The translations under genes and the position numbers were made by a program. Under the pieces are notes generated by a model, which saw nothing but the letters and a program-made list of their open reading frames with translations, was not told the DNA's origin and did not search any database. A stretch of 64,000 nt of DNA from Phycomyces blakesleeanus NRRL 1555(-) (Eukaryota; Mucoromycota; Mucoromycetes; Mucorales; Phycomycetaceae), in contig NW_017265140.1 in NCBI RefSeq assembly GCF_001638985.1, positions 1 through 64,000 on the forward strand. Direction: 5' to 3'. Shown here piece after piece: positions 1 through 13,330 of this stretch (its first letter is position 1; every line of letters starts with the position of its first letter).

Positions 1-1480
1 GCGGATGCGATGGTCATGCATGAAATAACAGCGTTTATCGATAAAAAAAAAGCCTGGGTAACCGCCCAAGTAAGTTTGTTTGTTTTGTCTAAAAAAAGTA
101 TAGAATCATATGAAAATCAAAATAAACCAACCAAAAATAGAAAGCAAAGCACTTTGATACTTTATACACGATACTCTACAGTTAACTAATAGCTTGTGTT
201 TTTTGGTTTATATCTTTGTTCGTGCAAATAATCAAGCCTTTTGATATTTCATATTAATATATTAGTATATATAATGAATTCCAATATCTTATTTTGATCT
301 AATTCCAAAAGGCTTTATTTTAATAATGAAAAAGGCTGGTACTATTATATTCAATAATTATATATTTCTTTGCGATTTTTTAAATAGTAACTCGACTGAA
401 ATATGTCTATAGCTTGTATCATTTATTTCCCATTCAATTTTTCAAATATACTCTTATTTAAAACTATTTAAACAGCAACTTAAACAAATAGATATCTTTG
501 GCTTGTACCATATACTTCTCAAGCAGTTTATTAAATAGTTCTGTGCAAGAATATATATATTTCGGCTGCAAAAGATTTTGATTAAAATTAAATCCGATCC
601 GAGCTATGAGCAACAATATGGGGTTTAATACATCTTTATAACAGTTTGATCCACTGGATATTTATGGATCAATTAACACTCTACTTCCTTTAATTCGCTT
701 TATCTCTTATTTTCTTTTTATTTATAAGTCTAATCCAAGTTGATATATATCTATATATTATCAAGTTATTTTAAAATGAATTGTGTTCATATACTAAAAG
801 TTACTCTAGGACTATATATATATAATCTGTTAGTATATTTCAGATGAGCTCTTACACCTACCTTTTTTCCCTCTTTAATACACACGCACACACTTGGGGA
901 TCTGTCTACCAGTCAATTGGCTGCACTGGTACAATATATACGATATTGTCTATTTCTTTTTATATCTTTTTACAAACTAAGGGTTCTAATCGACAATTCG
1001 GACAGCACGCACTTTTTTGTAAACTGGTATTACTGATCGGTGGTGCAGACACCCTTTGTGTACCCACAAGTGAAAGAATCATAGCAGGGTCCATTGACAG
1101 GGATACTGTTACCCATACGAAGGTTTAAAGACCGTATGGTACTCACTTACAATCGTTGAGAGAGGACTGTGTATTCAAAACCCCTTCACTGTGCTGTAAC
1201 CAAAACAAAAAAAAATCTTTTTAACGATGGCTTGAATCTTCTTTCGACATTCCGCCATCCCAGTCGAGGATCTTCATTCCTGTTGGGGATCGTCATTCAT
1301 ATTGTATTGCAACTCAAAGTGGACCAAAAGCGACGCAATACGAAAAGGAAGCGCACTCTTTTGAAAAATAAAATAAAAAATGAAATACTCTTTATTTTAT
1401 CTTTTTGACGACTGTTCACTGTATATGCGGCTCTAACAAAAAATAAGCCCTTGGTCAAACCTTCGTGTCCCTATAAGCTT

Positions 1481-1870
1481 CGCACTGCGTTCAAAGGCGA
1501 CAATCATCGCCACTCTATTCTTTTCTATTTTCAACCCTGTACTAACAACAACTTCGCACTGCGTTCAAAGGCGACAGTCATCGCCACTCTATTCTTTTCT
1601 TTTTTCAACCCTGTACTAACAACAACTTCGCACTGCGTTCAAAGGCGACAGTCATCGCCACTCTATTCTTTTCTTTTTTCAACCCTGTACTAACAACAAC
1701 TTCGCACTGCGTTCAAAGGCGACAGTCATCGCCACTCTATTCTTTTCTTTTTTCAACCCTGTACCAACAACAACTTCGCACTGCTCTCAAAGTCGACAGT
1801 CATCGCCACTCTATTCTTTTCTTTTTTCAACCCTGTACCAACAACAACTTCGCACTGCGTTCAAAGTCGA
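1481..1870. repeat. 74-bp minisatellite, about 5 units
   Basis: Units beginning CGCACTGCGTTCAAAG start at 1481, 1555, 1629, 1703, 1777 and (partial) 1851, a regular 74-bp period. Each contains a CGACAGTCATCGCCACTC core, a pyrimidine tract and ACAACAACTT. Confidence 0.95.
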
Positions 1871-2699
1871 CAATACCAATCATACTATCTTTCTTATTTT
1901 ATCACTACTGAAAAATAAAAATAAAAATAATAACCATATAATCAAACTTCAGCACTCGGAACCCATATACTCTGTTCTTTTATATCTGAAGTGACATATA
2001 CTACTATTCTCAGAACTGTCTTTTTACTTTCGCATGCACATGATATCTATATACTTATACCTTCAACACCTTCTTCAATGAAAATGACCCTATCCTATCA
2101 CACATAATTTTTAAAAATTCTTACTTTTAGTATATCTTTAAATATCCAGTTCTAGACCAAACAGCCATTGTCTAACACAAAGTCCTGCCATAGTAATCTC
2201 TCTTTATAGATGCACAACATAATCCTCAAACCTATATTTTTAAAAAAAAGAAACATATATTTCTTATACTCTGTACTCTCATTCTTCTTGTCCCTTTCAC
2301 TTCAAACAAATTAACTTGGTCTCTCCCTACTCGCATATCTTATTTATTTTAATATCTTTAAATAACTAAAATAAAATATGATTTATTATTTATTATATGT
2401 TTATATAGGTTATGAATTTATTATAAGAGAGATGTGTGTGTGGGTAGTCGATGTGTGGGTAGTTGAGGTAGATATATTTAAAGTGTGTGTATGCAGCCGA
2501 GGCATATTTGTGTCTGTAGTTGAGGTGTGAGAGAAAAGGGGGCGTTGTGGGTGGGGGGTGCCATAACCAGTGGTCATATGGGAGAGGAAAAGTTTATTTT
2601 CTAACAAATCGCAAAAACTATAATCATTTATAGTTTTGAGGTAATGCATTTGGTAATCCAAAGGTTTCTCTAAAGTAATAAGGTAAAGATAAAGTTTTC

Positions 2700-2749
2700 G
2701 CATCCGTAGTGCGGATGCGATTCTAATAACGCATCCGTAGTGCGGATGC
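2700..2749. repeat. Palindromic 31-bp junction repeat, two units
   Basis: GCATCCG-TAGTG-CGGATGC occurs at 2700-2718 and 2731-2749, a 7-bp inverted repeat around a 5-nt loop with a 31-bp spacing. It marks the join between the first and second 2.7 kb units. The window itself starts inside such a motif (GCGGATGCGATGG at 1). Confidence 0.9.
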
Positions 2750-4220
2750 GATGGTCATGCATGAAATAACAGGTTTATCGTAAAAAAAAAGCCTGGGTAA
2801 CCACCCAAGTAAGTTTGTTTGTTTTGTCTAAAAAAAGTATAGAATCATATGAAAATCAAAATATACCAACCAAAAATAGAAAGCAAAGCACTTTGATACT
2901 TTATACACGATACTCTACAGTTAACTAATAGCTTGTGTTTTTTGGTTTATATCTTTGTTCGTGCAAATAATCAAGCCTTTTGATATTTCATATTAATATA
3001 TTAGTATATATAATGAATTTCAATATCTTATTTTGATCTAATTCCAAAAGGCTTTATTTTAATAATGAAAAAGGCTGGTACTATTATATTCAATAATTAT
3101 ATATTTCTTTGCGATTTTTTAAATAGTAACTCGACTGAAATATGTCTATAGCTTGTATCATTTATTTCCCATTCAATTTTTCAAATATACTCTTATTTAA
3201 AACTATTTAAACAGCAACTTAAACAAATAGATATCTTTGGCTTGTACCATATACTTCTCAAGCAGTTTATTAAATAGTTCTGTGCAAGAATATATATATT
3301 TCGGCTGCAAAAGATTTTGATTAAAATTAAATCCGATCCGAGCTATAAGCAACAATATGGGGTTTAATACATCTTTATAACAGTTTGATCCACTGGATAT
3401 TTATGGATCAATTAACACTCTACTTCCTTTAATTCGCTTTATCTCTTATTTTCTTTTTATTTATAAGTCTAATCCAAGTTGATATATATCTATATATTAT
3501 CAAGTTATTTTAAAATGAATTGTGTTCATATACTAAAAGTTACTCTAGGACTATATATATATAATCTGTTAGTATATTTCAGATGAGCTCTTACACCTAC
3601 CTTTTTTCCCTCTTTAATACACACGCACACACTTGGGGATCTGTCTACCAGTCAATTGGCTGCACTGGTACAATATATACAATATTGTCTATTTCTTTTT
3701 ATATCTTTTTACAAACTAAGGGTTCTAATCGACAATTCGGACAGCACGCACTTTTTTGTAAACTGGTATTACTGATCGGTGGTGCAGACACCCTTTGTGT
3801 ACCCACAAGTGAAAGAATCATAGCAGGGTCCATTGACAGGGATACTGTTACCCATACGAAGGTTTAAAGACCGTATGGTACTCACTTACAATCGTTGAGA
3901 GAGGACTGTGTATTCAAAACCCCTTCACTGTGCTGTAACCAAAACAAAAAAAAAATCTTTTTAACCATGGCTTGAATCTTCTTTCGACATTCCGCCATCC
4001 CAGTCGAGGATCTTCATTCCTGTTGGGGATCGTCATTCATATTGTATTGCAACTCAAAGTGGACCGAAAGCGACGCAATACGAAAAGGAAGCGCACTCTT
4101 TTGAAAAATAAAATAAAAAATGAAATACTCTTTATTTTATCTTTTTGACGACTGTTCACTGTATATGCGGCTCTAACAAAAAATAAGCCCTTGGTCAAAC
4201 CTTCGTGTCCCTATAAGCTT

Positions 4221-4462
4221 CGCACTGCGTTCAAAGTCGACAGTCATCGCCACTCTATTCTTTTCTTTTTTCAACCCTGTACCAACAACAACTTCGCACT
4301 GCTCCCAAAGTCGACAGTCATCGCCACTCTATTCTTTTCTTTTTTCAACCCTGTACCAACAACAACTTCGCACTGCTCTCAAAGTCGACAGTCATCGCCA
4401 CTCTATTCTTTTCTTTTTTCAACCCTGTACCAACAACAACTTCGCACTGCGTTCAAAGCCGA
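4221..4462. repeat. 74-bp minisatellite, about 3 units
   Basis: This is the same minisatellite as at 1481, inside the second 2.7 kb unit. Units start at 4221, 4295, 4369 and (partial) 4443. Confidence 0.95.
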
Positions 4463-5030
4463 CAATACCAATCATACTATCTTTCTTATTTTATCACTAC
4501 TGAAAAATAAAAATAAAAATAATAACCATATAATCAAACTTCAGCACTCGGAACCCATATACTCTGTTCTTTTATATCTGAAGTGACATATACTACTATT
4601 CTCAGAACTGTCTTTTTACTTTTGCATGCACATGATATCTATATACTTATACCTTCAACACCTTCTTCAATGAAAATGATCCCATCCTATCACACATAAT
4701 TTTTAAAAATTCTTACTTTTAGTATATCTTTAAATATCCAGTTCTAGACCAAACAGCCATTGTCTAACACAAAGTCCTGCCATAGTAATCTCTCTTTATA
4801 GATGCACAACATAATCCTCAAACCTATATTTTTAAAAAAAAGAAACATATATTTCTTATACTCTGTACTCTCATTCTTCTTGTCCCTTTCACTTCAAACA
4901 AATTAACTTGGTCTCTCCCTACTCGCATATCTTATTTATTTTAATATCTTTAAATAACTAAAATAAAATATGATTTATTATTTATTATATGTTTATATAG
5001 GTTATGAATTTATTATAAGAGAGATGTGTG

Positions 5031-5135
5031 TGTGGGTAGTCGATGTGTGGGTAGTCGATGTGTGAGTAGTCGATGTGTGAGTAGTCGATGTGTGAGTAGT
5101 CGATGTGTGGGTAGTCGGTGTGTGGGTAGTTGAGA
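5031..5135. repeat. 15-bp microsatellite (GTGTGNGTAGTCGAT)n
   Basis: About seven 15-bp units lie in the second 2.7 kb copy; the first copy has about two near 2440-2475. On the minus strand they read as a Ser-Thr-Thr-His-Thr repeat because the period is a multiple of three. A real protein is not supported. Confidence 0.85.
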
Positions 5136-5366
5136 TAGATATATTTAAAGTGTGTGTATGCAGCCGAGGCATATTTGTGTCTGTAGTTGAGGTGTGAGAG
5201 AAAAGGGGGCGTTGTGGGTGGGGGGTGCCATAACCAGTGGTCATATGGGAGAGGAAAAGTTTATTTTCTAACAAATCGCAAAAACTATAATCGTTTATAG
5301 TTTTGAGGTAATGCATTTGGTAATCCAAAGGTTTCTCTAAAGTAATAAGGTAAAGATAAAGTTTTC

Positions 5367-5447
5367 GCATCCGTAGTGCGGATGCGATTCTAATAACGCA
5401 TCCGTAGTGCGGATGCGATTCCAATAACGCATCCGTAGTGCGGATGC
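5367..5447. repeat. Palindromic 31-bp junction repeat, three units
   Basis: The same hairpin motif is found at 5367-5385, 5398-5416 and 5429-5447 at the junction of the second and third 2.7 kb units. This junction has one unit more than the previous one, so the motif number varies. Confidence 0.9.
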
Positions 5448-6915
5448 GATGGTCATGCATGAAATAACAGGTTTATCGTAAAAAAAAAGCCTGGGTAACC
5501 GCCCAAGTAAGTTTGTTTGTTTTGTCTAAAAAAAGTATAGAATCATATGAAAATCAAAATAAACCAACCAAAAATAGAAAGCAAAGCACTTTGATACTTT
5601 ATACACGATACTCTACAGTTAACTAATAGCTTGTGTTTTTTGGTTTATATCTTTGTTCGTGCAAATAATCAAGCCTTTTGATATTTCATATTAATATATT
5701 AGTATATATAATGAATTCCAATATCTTATTTTGATCTAATTCCAAAAGGCTTTATTTTAATAATGAAAAAGGCTGGTACTATTATATTCAATAATTATAT
5801 ATTTCTTTGCGATTTTTTAAATAGTAACTCGACTGAAATATGTCTATAGCTTGTATCATTTATTTCCTATTCAATTTTTCAAATATACTCTTATTTAAAA
5901 CTATTTAAACAGCAACTTAAACAAATAGATATCTTTGGCTTGTACCATATACTTCTCAAGCAGTTTATTAAATAGTTCTGTGCAAGAATATATATATTTC
6001 GGCTGCAAAAGATTTTGATTAAAATTAAATCCGATCCGAGCTATAAGCAACAATATGGGGTTTAATACATCTTTATAACAGTTTGATCCACTGGATATTT
6101 ATGGATCAATTAACACTCTACTTCCTTTAATTCGCTTTATCTCTTATTTTCTTTTTATTTATAAGTCTAATCCAAGTTGATATATATCTATATATTATCA
6201 AATTATTTTAAAATGAATTGTGTTCATATACTAAAAGTTACTCTAGGACTATATATATATAATCTGTTAGTATATTTCAGATGAGCTCTTACACCTACCT
6301 TTTTTCCCTCTTTAATACACACGCACACACTTGGGGATCTGTCTACCAGTCAATTGGCTGCACTGGTACAATATATACGATATTGTCTATTTCTTTTTAT
6401 ATCTTTTTACAAACTAAGGGTTCTAATCGACAATTCGGACAGCACGCACTTTTTTGTAAACTGGTATTACTGATCGGTGGTGCAGACACCCTTTGTGTAC
6501 CCACAAGTGAAAGAATCATAGCAGGGTCCATTGACAGGGATACTGTTACCCATACGAAGGTTTAAAGACCGTATGGTACTCACTTACAATCGTTGAGAGA
6601 GGACTATGTATTCAAAACCCCTTCACTGTGCTGTAACCAAAACAAAAAAAAAATTTTAACGATGGCTTGAATCTTCTTTCGACATTCCGCCATCCCAGTC
6701 GAGGATCTTCATTCCTGTTGAGGATCGTCATTCATATTGTATTGCAACTCAAAGTGGACCAAAAGCGACGCAATACGAAAAGGAAGCGCACTCTTTTGAA
6801 AAATAAAATAAAAAATGAAATACTCTTTATTTTATCTTTTTGACGACTGTTCACTGTATATGCGGCTCTAACAAAAAATAAGCCCTTGGTCAAACCTTCG
6901 TGTCCCTATAAGCTT

Positions 6916-7530
6916 CGCACTGCTCTCAAAGGCGACAGTCATCGCCACTCTATTGTTTTCTTTTTTCAACCCTGTACCAACAACAACTTCGCACTGCGTT
7001 CAAAGGCGACAGTCATCGCCACTCTATTCTTTTCTTTTTTCAACCCTGTACCAACAACAACTTCGCACTGCGTTCAAAGGCGACAGTCATCGCCACTCTA
7101 TTGTTTTCTTTTTTCAACCCTGTACTAACAACAACTTCGCACTGCTCTCAAAGGCGACAGTCATCGCCACTCTATTGTTTTCTTTTTTCAACCCTGTACC
7201 AACAACAACTTCGCACTGCGTTCAAAGAGCGACAGTCATCGCCACTCTATTGTTTTCTTTTTTCAACCCTGTACTAACAACAACTTCGCACTGCTCTCAA
7301 AGTCGACAGTCATCGCCACTCTATTCTTTTCTTTTTTCAACCCTGTACCAACAACAACTTCGCACTGCGTTCAAAGTCGACAGTCATCGCCACTCTATTC
7401 TTTTCATTTTTTCAACCCTGTACCAACAACAACTTCGCACTGCGTTCAAAGTCGACAGTCATCGCCACTCTATTCTTTTCTTTTTTCAACCCTGTACCAA
7501 CAACAACCTCACACTGCTTTCAAAGTCTAC
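6916..7530. repeat. 74-bp minisatellite, about 8 units
   Basis: This is the same minisatellite inside the third 2.7 kb unit. It has about eight units from 6916; two of them are 75 bp because of single-base insertions. Confidence 0.95.
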
Positions 7531-8762
7531 AATACCAATCATACTATCTTTCTTATTTTATCACTACTGAAAAATAAAAATAAAAATAATAACCATATAA
7601 TCAAACTTCAGCACTCGGAACCCATATACTCTGTTCTTTTATATCTGAAGTGACATATACTACTATTCTCAGAACTGTCTTTTTACTTTTGCATGCACAT
7701 GATATCTATATACTTATACCTTCAACACCTTCTTCAATGAAAATGATCCCATCCTATCACACATAATTTTTAAAAATTCTTACTTTTAGTATATCTTTAA
7801 ATATCCAGTTCTAGACCAAACAGCCATTGTCTAACACAAAGTCCTGCCATAGTAATCTCTCTTTATAGATGCACAACATAATCCTCAAACCTATATTTTT
7901 AAAAAAAAGAAACATATATTAGGCTTATTATAATATTTTAATTTTTCAACTAAATTAGTTACTAATATAATATATATTATAAAAGTACGGTGACATCAAA
8001 GACATATCATGAAAACCATTAGACAGAGCAATAGAGTAACCATGTCATATTTTGCAAGCACCAACATTTGTGTCAAAGATATACATTTTTTTTTGTTAAC
8101 TTACTTATATTTAGGTTAAGTGGTAAGCACTGTTACTACTTCAAGCCAGGTCCGGCGTTCAATTCTCAATAGAGTATATGTTTGGGTTTTTTTTAGTTTT
8201 ATATATCATGATAGAATCTTTTAATTTTTTTAAAAAAAAAATTAGTAAGAATTATATATTTTAGTAAGATTATATTTTTGAGTGATTAATTATTCCATGT
8301 ATTATTCGAGAACAATTAATAGATTAGTATTATCTTTATAGTTCTGGCAAATGTTATGTTTTTATACTAATCATATAAAATGATTAATATATTAAATAAA
8401 GAAACTATAATAGTTATTGCTTTATTCAAGCATATTATTTTCAGTCGCGACTCTCAACAAAATAAAGTAAGATAAAAATTTTCAAAATCTGACTTTTATA
8501 TTAATCAAGGTAAAGCAAGTGATAGAATCTCAAAAAAGCAATAGATTTGATTGCTTCATAGTTTAAATACCAAGTTAACAGTAAAAAAAAATCATTTAAT
8601 ATTTTCCCTTTTTTGTCTTTAATTAATAAGCATTAATTAAAGACAATAGCATTTTTACCTCTTATTTTTCTCATTATTTTTTCTATTTTTAATATTTACT
8701 TTTTATTGTATATGCAAGTAGTCACAATTTTTTTTCAGAATTAGAGATAAATGTTTGATCAC

Positions 8763-8886
8763 TTGGTGTGGACAGACTAAAAACTCAAAAAAAGACCAAA
8801 ATTAATTAAAACTCTTGCCCAATGATATGACTTAAAATTTGTTCTTCTTTTGCACTTTTTTTGAACTTTTAGTCTGTCTACACCAA
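8763..8886. mobile_element. MITE-like inverted-repeat element, 124 bp
   Basis: It begins TTGGTGTGGACAGACTAAAA and ends with the near-perfect reverse complement TTTTAGTCTGTCTACACCAA, about 30 bp of imperfect terminal inverted repeat around an AT-rich centre. A diverged relative lies at 34290-34412. It has no coding capacity. The superfamily is unknown and no convincing target duplication is visible. Confidence 0.7.
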
Positions 8887-8889
8887 TTT

Positions 8890-11430
8890 TTTTTTGTTCT
8901 GACATTTTATCACATAGATGAATATGTGAGCAAAGACATGCATTGTTTATAGATTAATTCAATTTTTCTTTTTCTTCTAATATATATATATAGTTATTAT
9001 ATTCTACTCGGACAGCAATATTCGATTCATTTTAATTTTCTACCAACCTGCCCACTATACCAAATCCCGGCGGCCATCTAATCGTAGCATGATTCAAACT
9101 CCGAAAAATTCTAAAGACCGACAAAGCGCCTCTAATACCACTTTTCTGTTACTCTTCTCTATTAGCTATCGATAGAACCAAAAAGCATACAGATACAATC
9201 AGTAGAAGTTGAGAAAAGTAGAATTTTACGAATTTGTTTTTTGGTAAAATATTGATTTCTTGAAAAAAAAATAAAAAAATTAAATATTATAAATGCCGAC
9301 TGAAACCTGTTTTACTTTTATTTTTACTCTCAATTTATCTATTTATTTTACTGTTATACTTTTGAATGATATATAGCTTGTTAAGGCGTTCTACATTATA
9401 AGAATTATATATGTACAGAGAAGTTATATTTATATAATAATAATTTGCACAACTACTTTTATCAAGCAATAACATGTCAATTTTTTCTTCCTTTTTGTTT
9501 CTAGAAATTCCGATGAATCTTAGAAAAGAAGTAAATCATGGAGCTGCGATTGTGTGATGTCACAAGAGAAAATCATTTGGCTCTTCGTATGGGATTGAAA
9601 TCAGAGAGATCCAAACGAGATCTCAAGATCTTTTAAGCTTCTATAGATTTAAGCAAAGAATTCATAGGCCGTGGATTACTAAAAAGAAGACAATAATAAA
9701 GAGATAATGTTATCTGAAATTACATATAATCGTATTTGAACATTGGTGTGATTAACTAGTGCACCTGAACAATCACTCAACGCCCAATATTATCAGAGAC
9801 ATTGCGGTTGAGACGAATAGATAAAAAAATTGTGTAGGTGTACTGGGGACTGGTGTCTTTTGACATAATAAACTATCTGGATAAGTTAAGCGGTTTGAAG
9901 GAATGAAATAAACCCTCTGTGAATACAAGAAGAGTAAGATAAACTAACAAAGCTAGGCAATACATTATCAGTGTAGAAGAAAAATGAAAATCTTGAGTAG
10001 GATTGGGTCATGGGACCAAGATACACAGCAATACCAATAAAATGTAGATTTACTACAAATATCTTCTGGTTTATCCAGAGAGAGAGTGTATGGGTGCATA
10101 ATAGCTGCTATATCTGATATTAAATATGTGCACGGATCACTCTTGACAGGATCTATTGTTGAAGGATACGAACGGAACCGTTTTTAGCATGTAACTTGGG
10201 TGTAGTACCAATGCCGATTTGAGAAATGTTTGGTCCCGGCTATTGAGGTAAATAGCTTGCCAGATTCCACAGGTTAAATCAATGGTGAGTCATTCATATT
10301 TTACTGGTGTCGTTTAACCGTCCGCGGTCATGTTTTATATATGTAAAAAAATCATATATTTGATACAGGGGAGGATCAAAGGGGTTGAACTGGATGCTGA
10401 GCGCTGGGACTTTAGGTAAGTTGTTCCGTGTGCTAGAGAGTTGCTCAAACATGTTTTATTGGCAATTATTCTGCATCAACGGTCTAGTAATATTATTAAA
10501 ACAAGGCAAAATAAAATACAATACAATAGTAATATATGTAATATAAGATATCAAATTCAGCAATATCTGTTTATGTTATAGAGTAAATTGGTTTGTATGT
10601 GTGTGCAGGATGATATTCCCAGAAGCGTTGTATTTGTTATTCATGATTAATATTAATATTTAATCTACACTTTGAGGTTTGCGTTCTTGTTGATATTGAA
10701 ACGTAGGGAGTGGTGGGTTCGGTTTCGACCATCATGCCAATGGTAACAATAATTGTGACGTAAACAAACCCCCTAACACCCCCTCTTTCTTCATTTGGGA
10801 TTTATCACAATCCCTCTTTTAGCGTCTTGTATTGACACATAGGGTACTTGTAAGAGGTATTGTAACTCATTACAATACTACTGCGAGGAGGGCCATTCAA
10901 GTTGGACAGTCTTTACACCCGGGTTACTATCTAGCACAGGTTCTATATTCTTAATGGAGGTGTGGTAACGATGGACAGTAAACTACTTCAAGAGGATACG
11001 TTCTCGAGACAATAGATGTGCACTCCAATAGTTAGGATGAGTCAAATAATATTTATTTGACTAGGCGTATAGGGATGAGAATCAGTTGTCAAAATAATAA
11101 AATGGGAAAAGTGTTTTTAACGTGGTAAAAAGAGATACTTCATTCATTTTCATTAAACTTCATATATGGGCCTCCTCTGCTTCTTCCTCTCGCTCCTCTC
11201 ATCTACACTTCGTTCTCCTTTCTTCTTCAAATTCATTCTCCGAGGAGAGGCAGCTGCCAACAACCACGCACACGTTCACAGTATCCATATCCGTTCTTCC
11301 ATTTTTTGATACATTACCTCTTTTGATTAGGGCACCTTTTCTACAACGATCCACTCAGTATTTCTTCCTTGTTGTTGTTCAACCTATACTTAAACCTATA
11401 GAAAGATATACTATGTTATAGTGTAGTATA
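8890..11430. other. Decayed sequence without an identifiable gene
   Basis: No open frame here resembles a known family. There are splice-like junctions around 10289-10416: GTGAGT near 10289, an acceptor ...GATACAG ending at 10368, a 47-nt open segment 10369-10415, then a GTAAGTTG donor. This suggests the relic of a spliced gene. The open segment reads GRIKGVELDAERWDFR in one frame. Flanking frames are broken and I could not assign a family. Confidence 0.4.
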
Positions 11431-11475
11431 GTATAACGTATTAAAATAAAATTAATAATGAAATATTTACTTTTC

Positions 11476-11830
11476 AGAGAGGACTGTCTATCAAAAATCA
11501 CCTTCACTGAGCCACAAGAGAATAAAAAAAAAATTCTTTTTAACGATGCCTTGAATCTTCTTTTTACATACCTCATCCCTTTCGGGAATCCTCAGTCAAA
11601 CCTCCATGCCTACATTGACTTTACAAATTTACTGGAATTGACACCAACTTTACAACACTATTAAAACTGACACCAGCAACCATAGCATATTTCTTTTTTT
11701 TTGACACGTACCAACATCAACTTTAAAACGCTATCAAGATTGACACCGCCAACCACTATATTCAATTCTTTTTTTGGGCATACCAACACCAACACAAAGA
11801 TATCAAAATTTGCACAGAGAACGAAACCAT
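11476..11830 (+). repeat. Fragment of dispersed repeat family R1
   Basis: It shares the landmarks GAGAGGACTGTCTATCA, a CTTGAATCTTCTTTTTACAT segment and a CAGTCAAACCTCCATGCCTA segment with the copies at 26760 and, more distantly, with the 2.7 kb tandem units. No coding potential is supported. Confidence 0.75.
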
Positions 11831-13330
11831 TCATAATATATTTTTTGTAATATGTATTGGAGGTAATGTATTTAAAGGCGAAAAAGCTAGAGAATAGCCA
11901 AAGCTGATTTAGCTTCGAATATTATAATGTCTAATGTAGATGGAACTGCTATATGATTAAGGACAAATTCAATATCAAGAATAAGTTGGAAGTGGTCGCT
12001 CGATATGGATATCCAGTGTGTGGCATTGGATACGCTGATTGAGCGTATGTATGATCTATTAGGTTAAATAAATGGCGAATAAGGTGTCTAGTTCAGGGAA
12101 TATTCCCTGGGTGGCGACGAGGACGACGAAGATAGCCCCGTGAGTAGCCATATACGTATGCATAGCTGACCTTCAACTGTTAATACGCTATTGATTTAGA
12201 TACTAGCGCTTCAAAAGTGATGGTGGTAGCTATAATGATTGAATATTAGAGATTGAGTGGGGTCAGTTTCGTGGCTCATATTAGCATGAGGAGGATACTG
12301 AGAGGATATATCCAGAGGTCTGCGATATACAATACAGTGGATAATCTAGTGGCTGAATTAAACATACCCGAAACTAACAAATAAGCTAAAGTATGCCGAG
12401 TTGCTAATGTTGTTAATTGGGATAGATGATGAGCAGTAATAACGTTATGCTAGTGTTATGCGATTCCTTGCAGCCACAGGATAAGTAGCGAATGTAAGTA
12501 CGGTAAGGCCAAGCTGTAGTTAAAAGAGGCAGTAATTAAATGTTCAGAGAGTCTTGTTCACTTCTATCCTATGAGGAAACGTGGAGCTCTGATACTTGTC
12601 TTGACTGTGAGTACTAGACGAAAGCAAATTACGTTATTTAAATTTTCAAATAGCACTGTATACGTTTAGTCTATAATGGAGGCAAAAACTTGATCCTTTA
12701 AATCAATTGGAAATACACTACTGAAATGAAAACATTAATAAAAGAAATAATTTAAAAAATACTTGTATATCTTTAAACAATGATGGGGAGCACAAATTTG
12801 TTACTTGATCCTTGATATCAAATACATAAAAAAGATATAGGTGTCGGTGAATTTCTCAAAAGCCTTTTATATCTTTAACCAGCTTAAATTATTTGGCTTC
12901 AACTACACATATACTTCTTATATAAAGCAAGTAGTACTGAGTGGTCAAAAATTGTTGTATACCTAGAATCCATACCTAAAACTAAAGTTTTAATGTTTAG
13001 CATTAAATATGACTGTAAGGTCCTATAGAAACAGCATAAAGTAGTTATTGAAACAAATACATATGCAGGTATATGATACTCGAGCCCGAAATCTTGATCG
13101 TTGGGCTTGTCTGTTTAAAATAATATACAAAAATAATTTGTAGTAATATATCCAAAGAAACTGGTATACCTGTAACCCTTGATAGAGATTGAGTTTTTTA
13201 GCGTTGGGTTTTGCTGTCGAAATAGTAAAAAAAGACAAATAAAAAAAAGACAAATATAGCTGTGGCCCACAAAAGAGAGTAGAATACTGATACCTGGTAT
13301 CGGCTGTAAAAAAAATTAGTAAATACAATT
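11790..13330. repeat. Arm 1 of a ~1.5 kb inverted duplication (array 3' end)
   Basis: This segment reappears in reverse complement at 32440-33975 with a few percent divergence. It includes the last two or three units of the 13-22 kb array plus about 1.2 kb beyond it. A fragment around 12068 (ATGGCGAATAAGGTGTCTAG, continuing into an acidic-looking frame and a GTGAGT donor) is present in both arms. Every longer frame is interrupted. Confidence 0.85.

Larger units (their letters stand above)
1..7918. repeat. Tandem array of ~2.7 kb units (nearly three copies)
   Basis: Three direct copies start at 1, 2742 and 5440 (periods 2741 and 2698 bp). They are nearly identical by eye apart from scattered substitutions and different numbers of internal minisatellite units. 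The third copy stops matching at about 7918, after roughly 2480 bp, so it is truncated there. The array may extend left of the window. Each unit holds an AT-rich first third, a block related to the dispersed family R1, a 74-bp minisatellite, a GTGTGGGTAGTCGAT-type microsatellite and a palindromic junction. An identical 94-codon open frame in each unit (844-1128, 3583-3867, 6281-6565) follows from the DNA identity and is not evidence of a gene. Confidence 0.95.

Noticed and set aside
844..1128. Identical 94-codon open frames in the three 2.7 kb units (also 3583-3867 and 6281-6565)
   Set aside because: Identity follows from the near-identical DNA. The related R1 copy at 58.9 kb has a stop in this frame, composition is like the flanks, and no domain is visible.
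2700..5447. CACTA ends at the 2.7 kb unit joints (GCATCCGTAGTG resembles a CACTACGG end)
   Set aside because: Only the GTAGTG orientation occurs, there is no opposite end with target duplications, and the motif is better explained as a 7-bp hairpin repeat.
8108..8170. tRNA-like sequence (TAGGTTAAGTGGTAAGCAC box and GCGTTCAATTC box, then a T run)
   Set aside because: A-box and B-box resemblance is present, but the acceptor, anticodon and T stems do not pair well; at best a tRNA-derived SINE fragment.
11122..11421. 99-codon open frame starting at GTG
   Set aside because: No ATG start, serine/leucine-rich composition from pyrimidine-rich DNA, and no conserved copy.
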